From positions 24,155 to 88,154 of the forward strand of contig JAYTOR010000076.1 in NCBI GenBank assembly GCA_043747685.1: DNA of 64,000 nt, written 5' to 3'. The stretch comes from JANXUF01 sp043747685. Its GTDB lineage: Bacteria; Actinomycetota; Acidimicrobiia; Acidimicrobiales; Ilumatobacteraceae. The notes under the pieces were generated by a model. The model was not told where the DNA came from, searched no databases, and worked only from the letters and a program-made list of their open reading frames with translations. A program made the position numbers and the translations under genes. Numbering within the stretch: the stretch's first letter is position 1; each line of letters opens with the position of its first letter. Shown here one piece after another: positions 43,565 through 52,046 of this stretch.

Positions 43565-44025
43565 AGCGATCGATCGCGTAACTGCACCACCACAGGTGGC
43601 ACCACCACAGGAACCACCCCCACTGGCGTTGACGGGGAGGATGCCGCCGGTGGGTGTCGGGGTGCCGTTGAGCAGTTGTTGATCTGGGCGGTGGCGATGC
43701 CGGCGACGTTGACGCAGACGTCGACGGGCAGGATCGGTGCGGTCACTGAGACTTGCACGGGGGCTGCGCCGCCGCTACCGGTCACCGCTGGTGCAGGAAC
43801 ACCGGGAGCACCGGGAACAGCCGGGAACAGCCGGGAACAGCCGGGATGACGACGGGTGGAACCACGGTGCCGACGACTGGCAGGTTCGGCACGGCGATCA
43901 CGATCGGGGCAGGGGCTGGTGCTGGTGCGGGCGGGATGTTGACGGCGACGGTCGCGGCGACCGTGGCGGCGACACCGGCCGTCGGGGCGGGTGGGGCGGG
44001 GCAGACGACATCCCGTAGCCCGGCT
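43565..44025 (-). pseudogene. Frameshifted Ala/Pro/Val-rich, chaplin-like secreted-protein remnant
   Basis: On the - strand three frames join into one coherent low-complexity protein: VAATVAATVAVNIPPAPAP...PNLPVVGTVVPPVVIPAVPG in the first frame, then PAPAVTGSGGAAPVQVSV...LPVDVCVNVAGIATAQINNC in a second, and NGTPTPTGGILPVNASG...CGGATCGGAV in a third. The first break falls exactly on three copies of a 10-base repeat (43811-43840); with one copy the first two frames fuse perfectly. The second break is near 43665-43675. The CxN-xx-AGI...NNC stretch faintly recalls chaplin-type surface proteins. No start codon, ribosome site or signal peptide is seen after the CoA-transferase stop. Assembly error cannot be excluded. 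Confidence 0.5.
43811..43840. repeat. 10-bp tandem repeat at a frameshift point
   Basis: Three perfect copies of CCGGGAACAG, with decayed half-copies on both sides. Ten is not a multiple of three, so copy-number change shifts the reading frame of the surrounding remnant. Confidence 0.95.
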
Positions 44026-44031
44026 GTCTGC

Positions 44032-45276
44032 TCATTGGTCCTTCGGCGGTGGTGGGACTGCTCCGCAGCTTCGTAGCGCGGCGATCGCTTCACCGTCGAA
44101 GCCGGCCTCTGCAAGGATCTCGTCGGTGTGCTCTCCGACCAACGGCGCCGGATACCGAAGCCGTTGCGGTGCCTGCTCGAATCTCACAGGCGGAGGGATC
44201 AGCTTGTAGCGGCCGGCGTGGGGATGCTCGGCGTCCGGCAGCGCCTCGACGAGTTCTTCGAGCGTCGCCACCTCACTCGCCGGCAGTCCCGCCCGACGGC
44301 AAAAGCTCAGCCATTCGCCGGTCGTTCGTGTCTGCAGTACCTGCGCAACCCGCTGATAGAGCATGTCGGCGTTGGCGATGCGGTTGCGCCCGGTGTCATA
44401 CAGCGACAAGTCCATCAGATCGTCACGGCCGGACTCGATGAACAGCGCGTCGTAGTGCGCCCGCGAATACGGCAGTACCTGGATCCAGCCGTCGAGAGTG
44501 GCTTGCGGACGCCGATTGGGTGTGAGGATCCTGCTGTAGCCGGCTGGTGCGAGCGGAGGGCGGGGAATCGCTCCGGCACCGTGCTCGACGAGCATGAAGG
44601 CCCTGGCCGTGTCCTGCATCGGCACCTCGATATGTTCTCCGAGTCCGGTCGTCGCCCGCCGGTAGAGGGCTGCGAGCACCGCGTAGCCGATGGTCAGGCC
44701 GCACACCTTGTCGATGAAAATCGATGGCACCAGTGCGGGTCTGCCGTTCTGCAGCCGGTTGGCGTCGGCGACTCCGGATGCCGCCTGCATCACGTCGTCA
44801 TATGCCGGATCGTCCTGGCGGTCGCTGCCGGTCGGGTAGCCGTGCGCCTCGCAGTAGATGATGTCCTGCCGCACGCTCGCCAGATCGGAGTACGTCAACT
44901 TCGCCCTTGCCAACGCACCTGGGCGGATGTTGGTGATCACGACATCGCACGTCGCAGCGATGGCGAGGAGCGCTGCACGTCCGGCAGCGGTCTTGTAGTC
45001 GAGACGGACACTGCGTTTGTTGCGCATCAGGTTGAGGGCGATGCCGGACAACTGCGGATTCGGACCCGGGCCCATGATGCGGTTCGTGTCGAGTCTGGTG
45101 CCTTCGACGACGAGCACGTCGGCACCGAGATCGCCGAGGATCTGCGTGGCGTATGGACCCATGATCACCGTTGAAAGATCGAGCACACGCACCCCCGTGA
45201 GCGGCCCCGACGGCGGTTCGTGCAGCCCCTCGAGCAGATCGCCGCCCGTCTCGGTCGGTAGTGAAGAGTCGTTCAC
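44032..45276 (-). CDS. CaiB/BaiF family CoA-transferase
   Basis: A class III CoA-transferase of about 414 residues: GVRVLDLSTVIMGPYATQILGDLGADV, then RNKRSVRLDYK, VVITNIRPGALAR, and the expected acidic residue in the PAYDDVMQAASG segment. It moves CoA between carboxylic acids, often in carnitine, bile-acid or aromatic-acid degradation. The GTG at 45276 (VNDSSLPTETGG) is preferred; the frame runs on to 45327 into palindrome E. It is separated by ~110 bases from the ABC genes, and the context does not define its substrate. Confidence 0.9.
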   Translation of the reverse strand: MNDSSLPTETGGDLLEGLHEPPSGPLTGVRVLDLSTVIMGPYATQILGDLGADVLVVEGTRLDTNRIMGPGPNPQLSGIALNLMRNKRSVRLDYKTAAGRAALLAIAATCDVVITNIRPGALARAKLTYSDLASVRQDIIYCEAHGYPTGSDRQDDPAYDDVMQAASGVADANRLQNGRPALVPSIFIDKVCGLTIGYAVLAALYRRATTGLGEHIEVPMQDTARAFMLVEHGAGAIPRPPLAPAGYSRILTPNRRPQATLDGWIQVLPYSRAHYDALFIESGRDDLMDLSLYDTGRNRIANADMLYQRVAQVLQTRTTGEWLSFCRRAGLPASEVATLEELVEALPDAEHPHAGRYKLIPPPVRFEQAPQRLRYPAPLVGEHTDEILAEAGFDGEAIAALRSCGAVPPPPKDQ

Positions 45277-45318
45277 GAGCTGGCCGCTGGTTTCATGCCG
45301 CCAGCATTGCCGACGCGT

Positions 45319-45363
45319 CGAGGTCACCGCGTCTCGCCGATCCGACGAGATGCGGTGACGTCG
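45319..45363. repeat. Intergenic palindrome, divergent copy E
   Basis: Arms 45319-45339 and 45343-45363 with a 3-base loop; 18 of 21 positions pair. The core GTCACCGC(A/G)TCTCG matches the variant right arm of copy D, which links this copy to the A-D family. It lies between the ABC permease stop and the CoA-transferase start, both on the - strand. Confidence 0.75.
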
Positions 45364-45389
45364 CTGATGTACGAGGGTGTTCTGGATCG

Positions 45390-46268
45390 TCAGTTCGTGT
45401 CTCGCCGGTAGAGCAGCACGGTTCCGACGGCGATAGCCGCAAAGCTGTACCCGGAGAAGAGCAGGGCGTCGTGCACCCGGCTGAGGGCGACCGCCCTCGT
45501 CGCCGGCGTGTCGCCGGCCGATTGGATTCCGAGGAGTCCGTTCGCTGCGCTGAACGGCATGAGGCGGGTCAGCTTCGGCGGAGCGAGGCTCTTGATCAGG
45601 TTCTCCAGGACGAGTGCCCAGACGAGCACGGTCGAGGCGGCCGCTGCGCTATGGCGGATGATCATGCCGACGCCGAGCCCGAAGACTGGGGCAAGTGTCG
45701 TGAGCAGTAGTCCCCATAGCGCAGTTGCGGCCATACCGGACGTGTTGCCTGTCTCGAGACCGCCGAGCACCGCTCCGGTGAAGCCGGCGACCATTCCGGC
45801 GATGCCCATCACGAGACCGAAGCCAGCGCCCACCATCGCTTTCGCAGCAACGATGACCCAACGCGCCGGTTGCGAGGTGATGGCGTTCGCCAGGGTGCCG
45901 TGTTGCACTTCGGACGTGAACAGGAGGGTGCCCATGACGATGGCGATCACGGTCGAGAGCCAGGTCGAGAAGATGAATGTCTGCCCGACCGTGAAGACCT
46001 CGTGCGTGTTGGGGTCGGTCTTGACGAAGGTCGCGAGGATCCACGACAGCAGGACGCCGATGACAATGGTGAGGCAGAGAATCGCGGGCGTCGAGCGGAG
46101 CGAGCGCAGCTTGATCCACTCGCTCCTGACCGCTGCCGGGACGGCTGCAAGATCGTCGTCTCGGTCACGGGTCATCGGAACCGTAGGTGGAGGACCTGTG
46201 GGCGTCGGAGTGGGTAGTGGACGGGGCGACGTCGGCCCGAGCGGGGTGGAATGGGTGGTACTGGTCAT
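45390..46268 (-). CDS. ABC-2 type transporter permease
   Basis: About 292 residues with six predicted membrane helices after a Pro/Thr-rich cytosolic start. SEWIKLRSLRSTPAILCLTI, FTSEVQHGTLANAITSQP and the late GIQSAGDTPATRAVALSRV are typical of actinobacterial ABC-2 permeases of the natural-product or drug-export type. The ATG at 46268 is preceded by AAGGA. The frame is open upstream as a Pro-rich repeat up to 46574, but most of that overlaps the ATPase gene. The cargo is unknown. Confidence 0.88.
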   Translation of the reverse strand: MTSTTHSTPLGPTSPRPLPTPTPTGPPPTVPMTRDRDDDLAAVPAAVRSEWIKLRSLRSTPAILCLTIVIGVLLSWILATFVKTDPNTHEVFTVGQTFIFSTWLSTVIAIVMGTLLFTSEVQHGTLANAITSQPARWVIVAAKAMVGAGFGLVMGIAGMVAGFTGAVLGGLETGNTSGMAATALWGLLLTTLAPVFGLGVGMIIRHSAAAASTVLVWALVLENLIKSLAPPKLTRLMPFSAANGLLGIQSAGDTPATRAVALSRVHDALLFSGYSFAAIAVGTVLLYRRDTN

Positions 46269-46279
46269 GGCGGTGAGTC

Positions 46280-46404
46280 CTTGGTTCGGGGTGGTGGTGG
46301 TGGTTCGGGGTGGTAATGGCGGTTCGGCTGGTGGTGGTGGTTCGGCTGGTGCTGGTGGTGGTGGTTCGGCTGGTGCTGGTGGTGGTTCGGATGGTGCTGG
46401 TGGT
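46280..46404. repeat. Pro-codon minisatellite between ABC ATPase and permease genes
   Basis: Imperfect tandem units of the type GGTTCGGCTGGTGCTGGTG (+ strand) fill the gap between the ATPase stop and the permease ATG. Read in the permease frame they would encode an AEPPPPAP-type repeat. The unit lengths are multiples of three. Confidence 0.85.
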
Positions 46405-47319
46405 TCAGGCGTTGCTGGAGATTCGGGTGGTGGCGAATTCGGCGCTGGCGCCGGTGAGGTCGAGCAGGATCTCTTCGAGCGAACGTGATGTCCCGGTGAT
46501 TTCGACGACCTGGATCCGTTGTTCGAAGACGAGCTCGGAGACGAATGCAGTGCTCGTGCCGTGGGCGCAGACACGGTCGCCCGTGATGTCGGCGGCGATG
46601 CCGTGCTGGTTCAGTAGGCGGGCGAGTTCCGCTGTGTGGGGTGTCCGCACCACGACCGTGGATTCACCCCTGGCGAGTGTCGTTGCGACCGGTTCGGCGG
46701 CGAGCAGTTTCCCTCCGCCGACCACGACGAGGTCGTCGGCGAACATTGCCAACTCAGCAATCAGGTGGCTCGACACGAACACGGTTCCGCCGCGCCTGGC
46801 GAACTCGCTGAGCGAGTTCCGCAGCCAGCGGATGCCGTCGGGGTCGAGCCCGTTCGACGGCTCGTCGAGCAGCAGAACCTCGGGTTCGCCGAGCAGTGCG
46901 CCGGCCAGTGCGAGCCGCTGGCGCATGCCGAGGGAGAAGCCGCCGGCGCGCTGGTCGGCGGCGCTGTCGAGCCCGACTTCGTGCAGCACGTCTTCGACAC
47001 GTCTGGACGGGATCTTGCTGAGGGCGGCGGCCGCACGAAGGTGGTTGCGGGTGGTGCGGCCCGGGTGCATGCATCGTGCGTCGAGGACGGAGCCGACGAC
47101 GCGTGCGGGGTGCGGCAACCGGGTGTAGCTGACGCCGTGGTAGCGGACGTCGCCGCGGTCGGGCCGGGTGAGCCCGACCATCATCCGCATCGTCGTCGAC
47201 TTGCCGGCGCCATTTGGTCCGACGAAGCCGGTGACACGGCCGGCGGCCACCTCGAAGGTGATGTCATCGACGGCGACGCGTTGGCCGTAATGCTTCGTGA
47301 GTGCTGAGACGGTGATCAT
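46405..47319 (-). CDS. ABC transporter ATP-binding protein
   Basis: A 304-residue ABC ATPase. Walker A is GPNGAGKST, the Q-loop region MVGLTRPDRG, the signature FSLGMRQRLALAGAL (SLGMRQR in place of LSGGQ), Walker B VLLLDEPSNGLD, and a switch His in VSSHLIAEL. A C-terminal DrrA-like extension (~80 residues) follows. It pairs with the permease at 45390. Its ATG overlaps the stop of the small upstream gene (ATGA). Confidence 0.93.
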   Translation of the reverse strand: MITVSALTKHYGQRVAVDDITFEVAAGRVTGFVGPNGAGKSTTMRMMVGLTRPDRGDVRYHGVSYTRLPHPARVVGSVLDARCMHPGRTTRNHLRAAAALSKIPSRRVEDVLHEVGLDSAADQRAGGFSLGMRQRLALAGALLGEPEVLLLDEPSNGLDPDGIRWLRNSLSEFARRGGTVFVSSHLIAELAMFADDLVVVGGGKLLAAEPVATTLARGESTVVVRTPHTAELARLLNQHGIAADITGDRVCAHGTSTAFVSELVFEQRIQVVEITGTSRSLEEILLDLTGASAEFATTRISSNA

Positions 47320-47582
47320 GGGTTATGGCTCGTTCCGTTGTATGTGGGTGAGATGGCGGTGGCAGGCAGTGCGGAGGCGCGCCGGGTGATGGAGATCAGC
47401 TCGGCGTTGACCGATGTCAGATGGGCGACGATGCCGTGGAGATGAGCGGCGTCGCGGATCTCGCCGAGCAATCGGGTGACGCCGCCGACGCTCTCGACAG
47501 TGAAGTCGTCGAGCAGTGGGCGCAGGAAGTGAGCGCTGGCCCGTCCGTTGATGACGATCTCGTAGGTGGTCGGTGCGGTCAT
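47316..47582 (-). CDS. Small protein of the ABC operon
   Basis: An 88-residue protein (MTAPTTYEIVINGRASAHF...). The middle (VTRLLGEIRDAAHLHGIVAHL) resembles the small cytosolic proteins often encoded next to actinobacterial ABC exporters and LuxR genes, with a LxGxxxDxAxLHGxL pattern. Their function is unknown; a regulatory or ligand-binding role is possible. It is the first gene of the ABC operon, and the divergent LuxR gene starts 87 bases away. Confidence 0.7.
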   Translation of the reverse strand: MTAPTTYEIVINGRASAHFLRPLLDDFTVESVGGVTRLLGEIRDAAHLHGIVAHLTSVNAELISITRRASALPATAISPTYNGTSHNP

Positions 47583-47669
47583 GAACCCACCGTGCTCCCC
47601 GCAAGCGTGAGTGCGCCTCACCCCATCTGCCATCTCACCCGGGTGATCTGGGAACGGTAGGGTCCACCG

Positions 47670-49868
47670 ATGGCGGCGGACGAGATCGGGGTGGCAGCCA
47701 CCAGATTGCGGCCGCCGGCCCCACCTCGGCGGCTCGTCGAGCGGGCTCGCTTGGACGTCATTCTCGACGACGGCATCGAGCAGCACGTTCCGTTGATGTT
47801 GATCAGCGCACCAGCAGGTTCCGGGAAGTCGACGCTCGTCGCATCGTGGGCGTCTGAACGAGCCCGAGCCATTGCGTGGCTGCAGATCGAGGACGGCGAC
47901 TCCGATCCCGCAAGCTTCTGGTCATCGCTTGTCGCCGCAGTCGGGAAAACGTTGCCGGACTTCGCAGCGATCGTCAGACCGCTCGTCGTCGGCTCGCAGG
48001 GCGACGAACGAGTCGTCGTGCCGGCGATTGTCAACGCGATCGTCGACGACTGCGGACCGCTCGTCGTCGTGATCGACGACTACCAACTGATCGAGAGCGC
48101 CGGCATCCACCGGGGAATGGAGCGTCTGCTCGATCTGGCCCCGGAGCAACTGACCGTAGTGCTCTGCACCCGAGTCGATCCGCCGTTCCGACTCGGCCGG
48201 ATGCGCGTCCGCAAGCGGATCACCGAGGTCAGAGCGCACGACCTTCGCTTCGCCACCGATGAGGCGATTGCGCTGTTGGGTCCCGTCGCCGCTGCGCTCT
48301 CGTCGTCGAGGCTCGACGATCTGTGTTCGCGCACCGAGGGATGGGCCGCCGGACTGGTTCTCGCCGGGCTCTCGATGGAACGCGCACCTAACCCAGACAG
48401 CTTCGTGGACGTCTTCCGAGGCGACGATCAGCTCGTCGTCAACTACCTCAGCGATGAACTGCTCGCCACGATGGGAGCCGGTGATCGTCAGCGACTGCTC
48501 GAAACGGCAGTGCTCGATCACCTCACCGGCCCATTGGTCGATGCGGTCACGGGTTCATCGGACGGCACGAACTGGCTCAACGACATCGCTCACCGCAATC
48601 AACTCGTCGTCCGCCTGGACAGCACCGGCGAGTGGTTCCGCTACCACCACCTGCTCCGCGATCTGCTGGCTCTGGAAGCAAAGCGATCGTTCCCCGAACG
48701 GCTGCCAGAACTCCATGGTCTGGCCGCCGCCTGGTTCGAGACGCACGCCGAACCGGGTCGAGCCGTGGTACACCGTTTCGCTGCCGGAGATCTCGCCGGA
48801 GCAATGGCGTTGATGCGCCTCGTCGGTCCGGACCTGCTCGGCCGCGGACAGGTGAAAAAGCTTCGTTCACTGCTCGAGCAGGTCGGCTCGGCGGCAACGA
48901 CCGACGCCGGCTGCGCCTTGCTGCGGGGGTGGTGCGACTACCTCGCCAGTCGATACAGCGCCGCCCAACACTGGCTCGACCTCTCACTCGATGTCTGGCC
49001 CGCCGAGTTCGACCCGATGATCGCCATGCCGCTGAGGATCAACGTCGCGCTCGGCAGGGGCGATGTCGCCATCGCCCTGGCACTCGCCGAACTCGTCACC
49101 GCCTCCGATGAGTTGTGGGATCGCCCCGCCGAACTGGCGACGGCGATCGGCGCGGCGTACACCTGGGCAGGCCGCACCGCCGAGGCCGAAAAATTCCTCG
49201 CTGTGGCCGTCGCTCGCGCGAAAACCCAACAGCGATTCACCGCTCACGTTCTGGCACTCATCTCGATCGCTATCAACGAAGTCGAGCAAGGCAACACCCA
49301 CGCCGCACACGCCTCCGCCAACGAGGCGGTAGTGACAGCGGAGTCGTTCGGACTCGCCACCTACCACGGCGTCGCTCCGGCTTTCGCGATCAGGGCTCGG
49401 ACTGCGAACGACGGAGACAGGTCGCGGTCTGACATCTTTCATGCACTCGAACAGGCACGCAGGGCCGGCACGAACCTTGGTCTCGCCTACGTTCTCACGA
49501 CCTGTGGCGACACGCTCCTCGATCTCGGCGATGATGCCGGCGCGCGTCTCGTCACCGAAGCCAGAGGTCTGATCGATCGCTGCGTCGATCCGGGAATCGC
49601 CGGCCGCTCGCTGATGCGCACGGAGTCACGACATCACCTGCGGGCAAAGGCGGTGATGTCGACATCGCTGATCGAGCAACTGACTGACCGAGAGCTCGCC
49701 GTGCTGCGCTACCTGCCGACCAAACTGACCCAACGCGACATCTCGATCGAGCTCTACGTGTCGCTGAACACGGTGAAGACCCACTGCAGCGCCATCTTCC
49801 GCAAACTCGGCGTCGGTGATCGCAAGAGCGCAGTGCAGACCGCACGCGACCTCCACCTGCTCCGCTAG
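47670..49868 (+). CDS. MalT-like LuxR-family transcriptional regulator
   Basis: A 732-residue signal-transducing NTPase. The Walker A site is SAPAGSGKSTLV, Walker B VVVIDDYQLI, followed by a winged-helix/sensor region (CSRTEGWAAGLVLAG), TPR-like helical repeats from ~380 to 650, and a C-terminal LuxR helix-turn-helix (LTDRELAVLRYLPTKLTQRDI, residues ~668-688, and VSLNTVKTHCSAIFRKL). Such proteins activate genes when ligand and ATP bind. It is divergent from the ABC exporter operon, so it probably controls export of whatever it senses. Confidence 0.93.
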   Translation: MAADEIGVAATRLRPPAPPRRLVERARLDVILDDGIEQHVPLMLISAPAGSGKSTLVASWASERARAIAWLQIEDGDSDPASFWSSLVAAVGKTLPDFAAIVRPLVVGSQGDERVVVPAIVNAIVDDCGPLVVVIDDYQLIESAGIHRGMERLLDLAPEQLTVVLCTRVDPPFRLGRMRVRKRITEVRAHDLRFATDEAIALLGPVAAALSSSRLDDLCSRTEGWAAGLVLAGLSMERAPNPDSFVDVFRGDDQLVVNYLSDELLATMGAGDRQRLLETAVLDHLTGPLVDAVTGSSDGTNWLNDIAHRNQLVVRLDSTGEWFRYHHLLRDLLALEAKRSFPERLPELHGLAAAWFETHAEPGRAVVHRFAAGDLAGAMALMRLVGPDLLGRGQVKKLRSLLEQVGSAATTDAGCALLRGWCDYLASRYSAAQHWLDLSLDVWPAEFDPMIAMPLRINVALGRGDVAIALALAELVTASDELWDRPAELATAIGAAYTWAGRTAEAEKFLAVAVARAKTQQRFTAHVLALISIAINEVEQGNTHAAHASANEAVVTAESFGLATYHGVAPAFAIRARTANDGDRSRSDIFHALEQARRAGTNLGLAYVLTTCGDTLLDLGDDAGARLVTEARGLIDRCVDPGIAGRSLMRTESRHHLRAKAVMSTSLIEQLTDRELAVLRYLPTKLTQRDISIELYVSLNTVKTHCSAIFRKLGVGDRKSAVQTARDLHLLR

Positions 49869-49900
49869 GCGCGAAAGGTGCACCACATCCGATCATCGCG

Positions 49901-50548
49901 TCAGCGGACACGCTGAAGGGCGCGTCGCACTCGTTCGGCACCCCGGTGGTTGGCCATGTCTGGCTGAACCAAGCGTCGGTCTGCCTCCTCGATCGTGAAC
50001 AGGCTGCGGTCGAGGCAGTCGGCAATCATCTCGACGAGGTGATCGGGTTCGACCTCCGTCGCAAGGTCGATGACCGTGCGCAGCGCCGTCGTGCAGCGGA
50101 TGCCTTCGATCGTCGTGATGTCGGTCAGAGGGTAGGGGTCGACGCGGTGCACGACCACGGACACTCCGCCGATGGACGTCATCTCGGTCGGCGCGCCGTT
50201 GCCATCGACCCCGTGCGGAGCTAAGGGCGTGTCGAACTGATCGTCCTGTTCTGGATCCTCCTCGTCATCACCCTCGTCATGACCGTCGTCGCGCGGTCCG
50301 TCCTCGTCGAATCGGCAGCCGCACGAAAGCAGCTGTCGGCGGCACAGCGGGCAGCGTTGAAGATCACAACCAGGGTGGTGCCATCCGCCGCTGGCAACCC
50401 CGCAGTCGTCGCACCGACGGCGTGCACCCGACCCGGACCTGCGACCATTGGGGATCATCTTGACGCTGCGGCCGTCGAGGTGCAGTGCGTCGACAGTGCA
50501 CGTCACAGCGGTGGTCATCTCTGCAAGGCACCATGTGCATGTCGCCAT
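49901..50548 (-). CDS. Cys-rich protein with AbiEi/DUF559-family partial domain
   Basis: A 215-residue protein starting at the ATG at 50548 with GGAAGGTGG upstream. The N-terminal ~75 residues carry about ten cysteines in knuckle-like pairs (CTWC, CDDC, CDLQRCPLCRRQLLSCGC), an apparent zinc domain. An acidic linker follows (DEGDDEEDPEQDD). The C-terminal half (HRVDPYPLTDITTIEGIRCTTALRTVIDLA) matches the middle of AbiEi/DUF559-type proteins such as the one at 12748, but the winged helix and the Vsr-like nuclease domain are missing. Function unknown; the zinc domain in place of the usual winged helix is odd. Confidence 0.65.
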   Translation of the reverse strand: MATCTWCLAEMTTAVTCTVDALHLDGRSVKMIPNGRRSGSGARRRCDDCGVASGGWHHPGCDLQRCPLCRRQLLSCGCRFDEDGPRDDGHDEGDDEEDPEQDDQFDTPLAPHGVDGNGAPTEMTSIGGVSVVVHRVDPYPLTDITTIEGIRCTTALRTVIDLATEVEPDHLVEMIADCLDRSLFTIEEADRRLVQPDMANHRGAERVRRALQRVR

Positions 50549-51002
50549 CACGCCACCTTCCGATGCTGCGAGTCGATATCGAAAATGGCTGCGTTGGTGC
50601 GGCGTGAGTACAAGCTCGGTGACATAGGGCCTCCTCGGCGTTCGAGCTCGGAAAGGGGCATGTTGTAGCCCGAGACGGAAGCGAACGCTTCGAAGTGGCA
50701 GCACGAGAGCGAACGAGATCGGTGGCCGCAGAGACCAACCCCGAACTCAGCTCGATAACGAGTGCGAGGCCGATAGTACGGCGGCAGACGGCGACAACCA
50801 ACCGCAGAGTGATTCATCGCCAATGTCGTGGCGACGACGGGGCGGCGTGCACCGTTGCCGGGCGGCGTGCACCGTCGACGTTGGCTGACGAAGTGGTAAT
50901 CGAGAGGGCCGCGCCGACGTTCGATGACCTTGTGCTCTGGCGCAAACAGCGCTCATTCCAGAGACTCGCACTGCGGGGAATGCTCCGCAGAGGGAGAACG
51001 TC
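50549..51002. other. Intergenic stretch with a short direct repeat
   Basis: 454 bases without a supportable gene. It contains GGCGGCGTGCACCGT twice (50841-50855 and 50861-50875), 20 bases apart, two helical turns on the same face, about 130-160 bases before the DUF4389 gene. This could be a pair of regulator sites. Nothing else stands out. Confidence 0.4.
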
Positions 51003-51608
51003 ATGAACCAGGTCAGCATGGACGACGGCCAGCCATACCTGGTCGTCGACTCGCCGTTCGAGCTGGCGAGGTGGCGACCGCTCGTGAACTGGTTGCTGTA
51101 CATCCCGCACGGCGTCATCCTCTACGCACTGCAGATCCTGGCGCGCATCGCTTTCGTCGTCTACTGGCTGATGTTCGTCCTCACCGCAAAGCTGCACCCC
51201 GGTCTCTACGGTTTGATGGTCATGTACGAGCGCTACAACGCTCGCGCCACTGGATTCCTGATCGGCTACTCGGAGACCTTTCCGCCGTTCGACTTCAGCA
51301 CCGACACCGCCGACAACAACGCCTATCCACCCCTGCGGTTGGCCCTACCGGCGGTGCTTGAGTCGGTGCCCCGTTCAGCAGCGCTCAACCTGTTCAAGGC
51401 AATTCCCCACTACATCGTACTGATGGTCTTCCTCTTCGGCGCAGCGGTGGTGGCGGTGATCGGCTGGTTTGCCGTCCTGTTCACCGGCGCATGGCCCCCA
51501 GGGATGCGTAGCTTCCTGGTTCGAGTCAACAACTACTACTACCGAGTCTGGACCTACATCACGATGGTCGAGAACGACTATCCCACGTTCGGTCTGCCCT
51601 CACGCTGA
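51003..51608 (+). CDS. DUF4389 membrane protein
   Basis: A 201-residue protein with three or four membrane helices (LVNWLLYIPHGVILYALQIL; FVVYWLMFVLTA; YIVLMVFLFGAAVVAVIGW; residues ~25-45, 48-60, 138-160). The FTGAWPPGMRSFLVRVNNYYYRV segment and the MVMYERYNARATGF stretch are typical of DUF4389, a family of unknown function in actinomycetes. Family proteins often have two copies of this domain; here one copy is visible. GAGGGAGAACGTC precedes the ATG. Confidence 0.85.
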   Translation: MNQVSMDDGQPYLVVDSPFELARWRPLVNWLLYIPHGVILYALQILARIAFVVYWLMFVLTAKLHPGLYGLMVMYERYNARATGFLIGYSETFPPFDFSTDTADNNAYPPLRLALPAVLESVPRSAALNLFKAIPHYIVLMVFLFGAAVVAVIGWFAVLFTGAWPPGMRSFLVRVNNYYYRVWTYITMVENDYPTFGLPSR

Positions 51609-51734
51609 ACCGTTCGCCGACGCATCCTTGACGCAGGTCGGAATGTTGTTGCCGCTGCAACATTTGGTGCCCGCGTTCGACTCACTGGCTGGTTTGGGAT
51701 TCTCAGGCGGCTGGTGCCGATTGCGCTGCGCGTA

Positions 51735-52046
51735 TCAATCGGCCGGGAAGGCCACCGGTCGGTTGTCCTGACTGGTAAGTGATTGTTCCGCTGACGATGG
51801 TGGTAGCGATTCCAGGATGTGCCGGTAATGCACCTCCAACTCGTCGCCGTCGCGGTCGAGCAGCGACTGCCAGTCCAGCCCGATAATAACGACCTCGCCG
51901 AGCCCTGCCTTCTGACGTTCAACAGCCATCTTCAAGAAGAGCAAGTACGTGAGTTGCTCGACGTATTCGATCGTCGAAACGCCGTCGTCTCGGAGCACGT
52001 TGCAGAAGTTCCACAACTTCTGAACCAGCCGATTCGAGCTATTCAC
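51735..52046 (-). pseudogene. Type I restriction-modification methylase HsdM, N-terminal remnant
   Basis: The first ~85 residues match the helical N-terminal domain of HsdM (RLVQKLWNFCNVLRDDG, YVEQLTYLLFLKMA, GDELEVHYRHILESL). Then the frame ends after 103 residues; the SAM-binding methylase domain and NPPF motif (about 400 residues) are missing. The start is genuine-looking: GTG 52046 with GGAG 7 bases upstream, overlapping the upstream gene's stop by 8 bases. So the gene lost its 3' part. It cannot be an active methylase. Confidence 0.8.

Noticed and set aside
43753..44076. A + strand Gly/Thr/Ala-rich open frame over the decayed chaplin-like region
   Set aside because: It is the reverse complement of a repetitive, GC-rich sequence. 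It has no ribosome site, and the - strand frames give a more protein-like Pro/Val/Ala pattern with a Cys pair.
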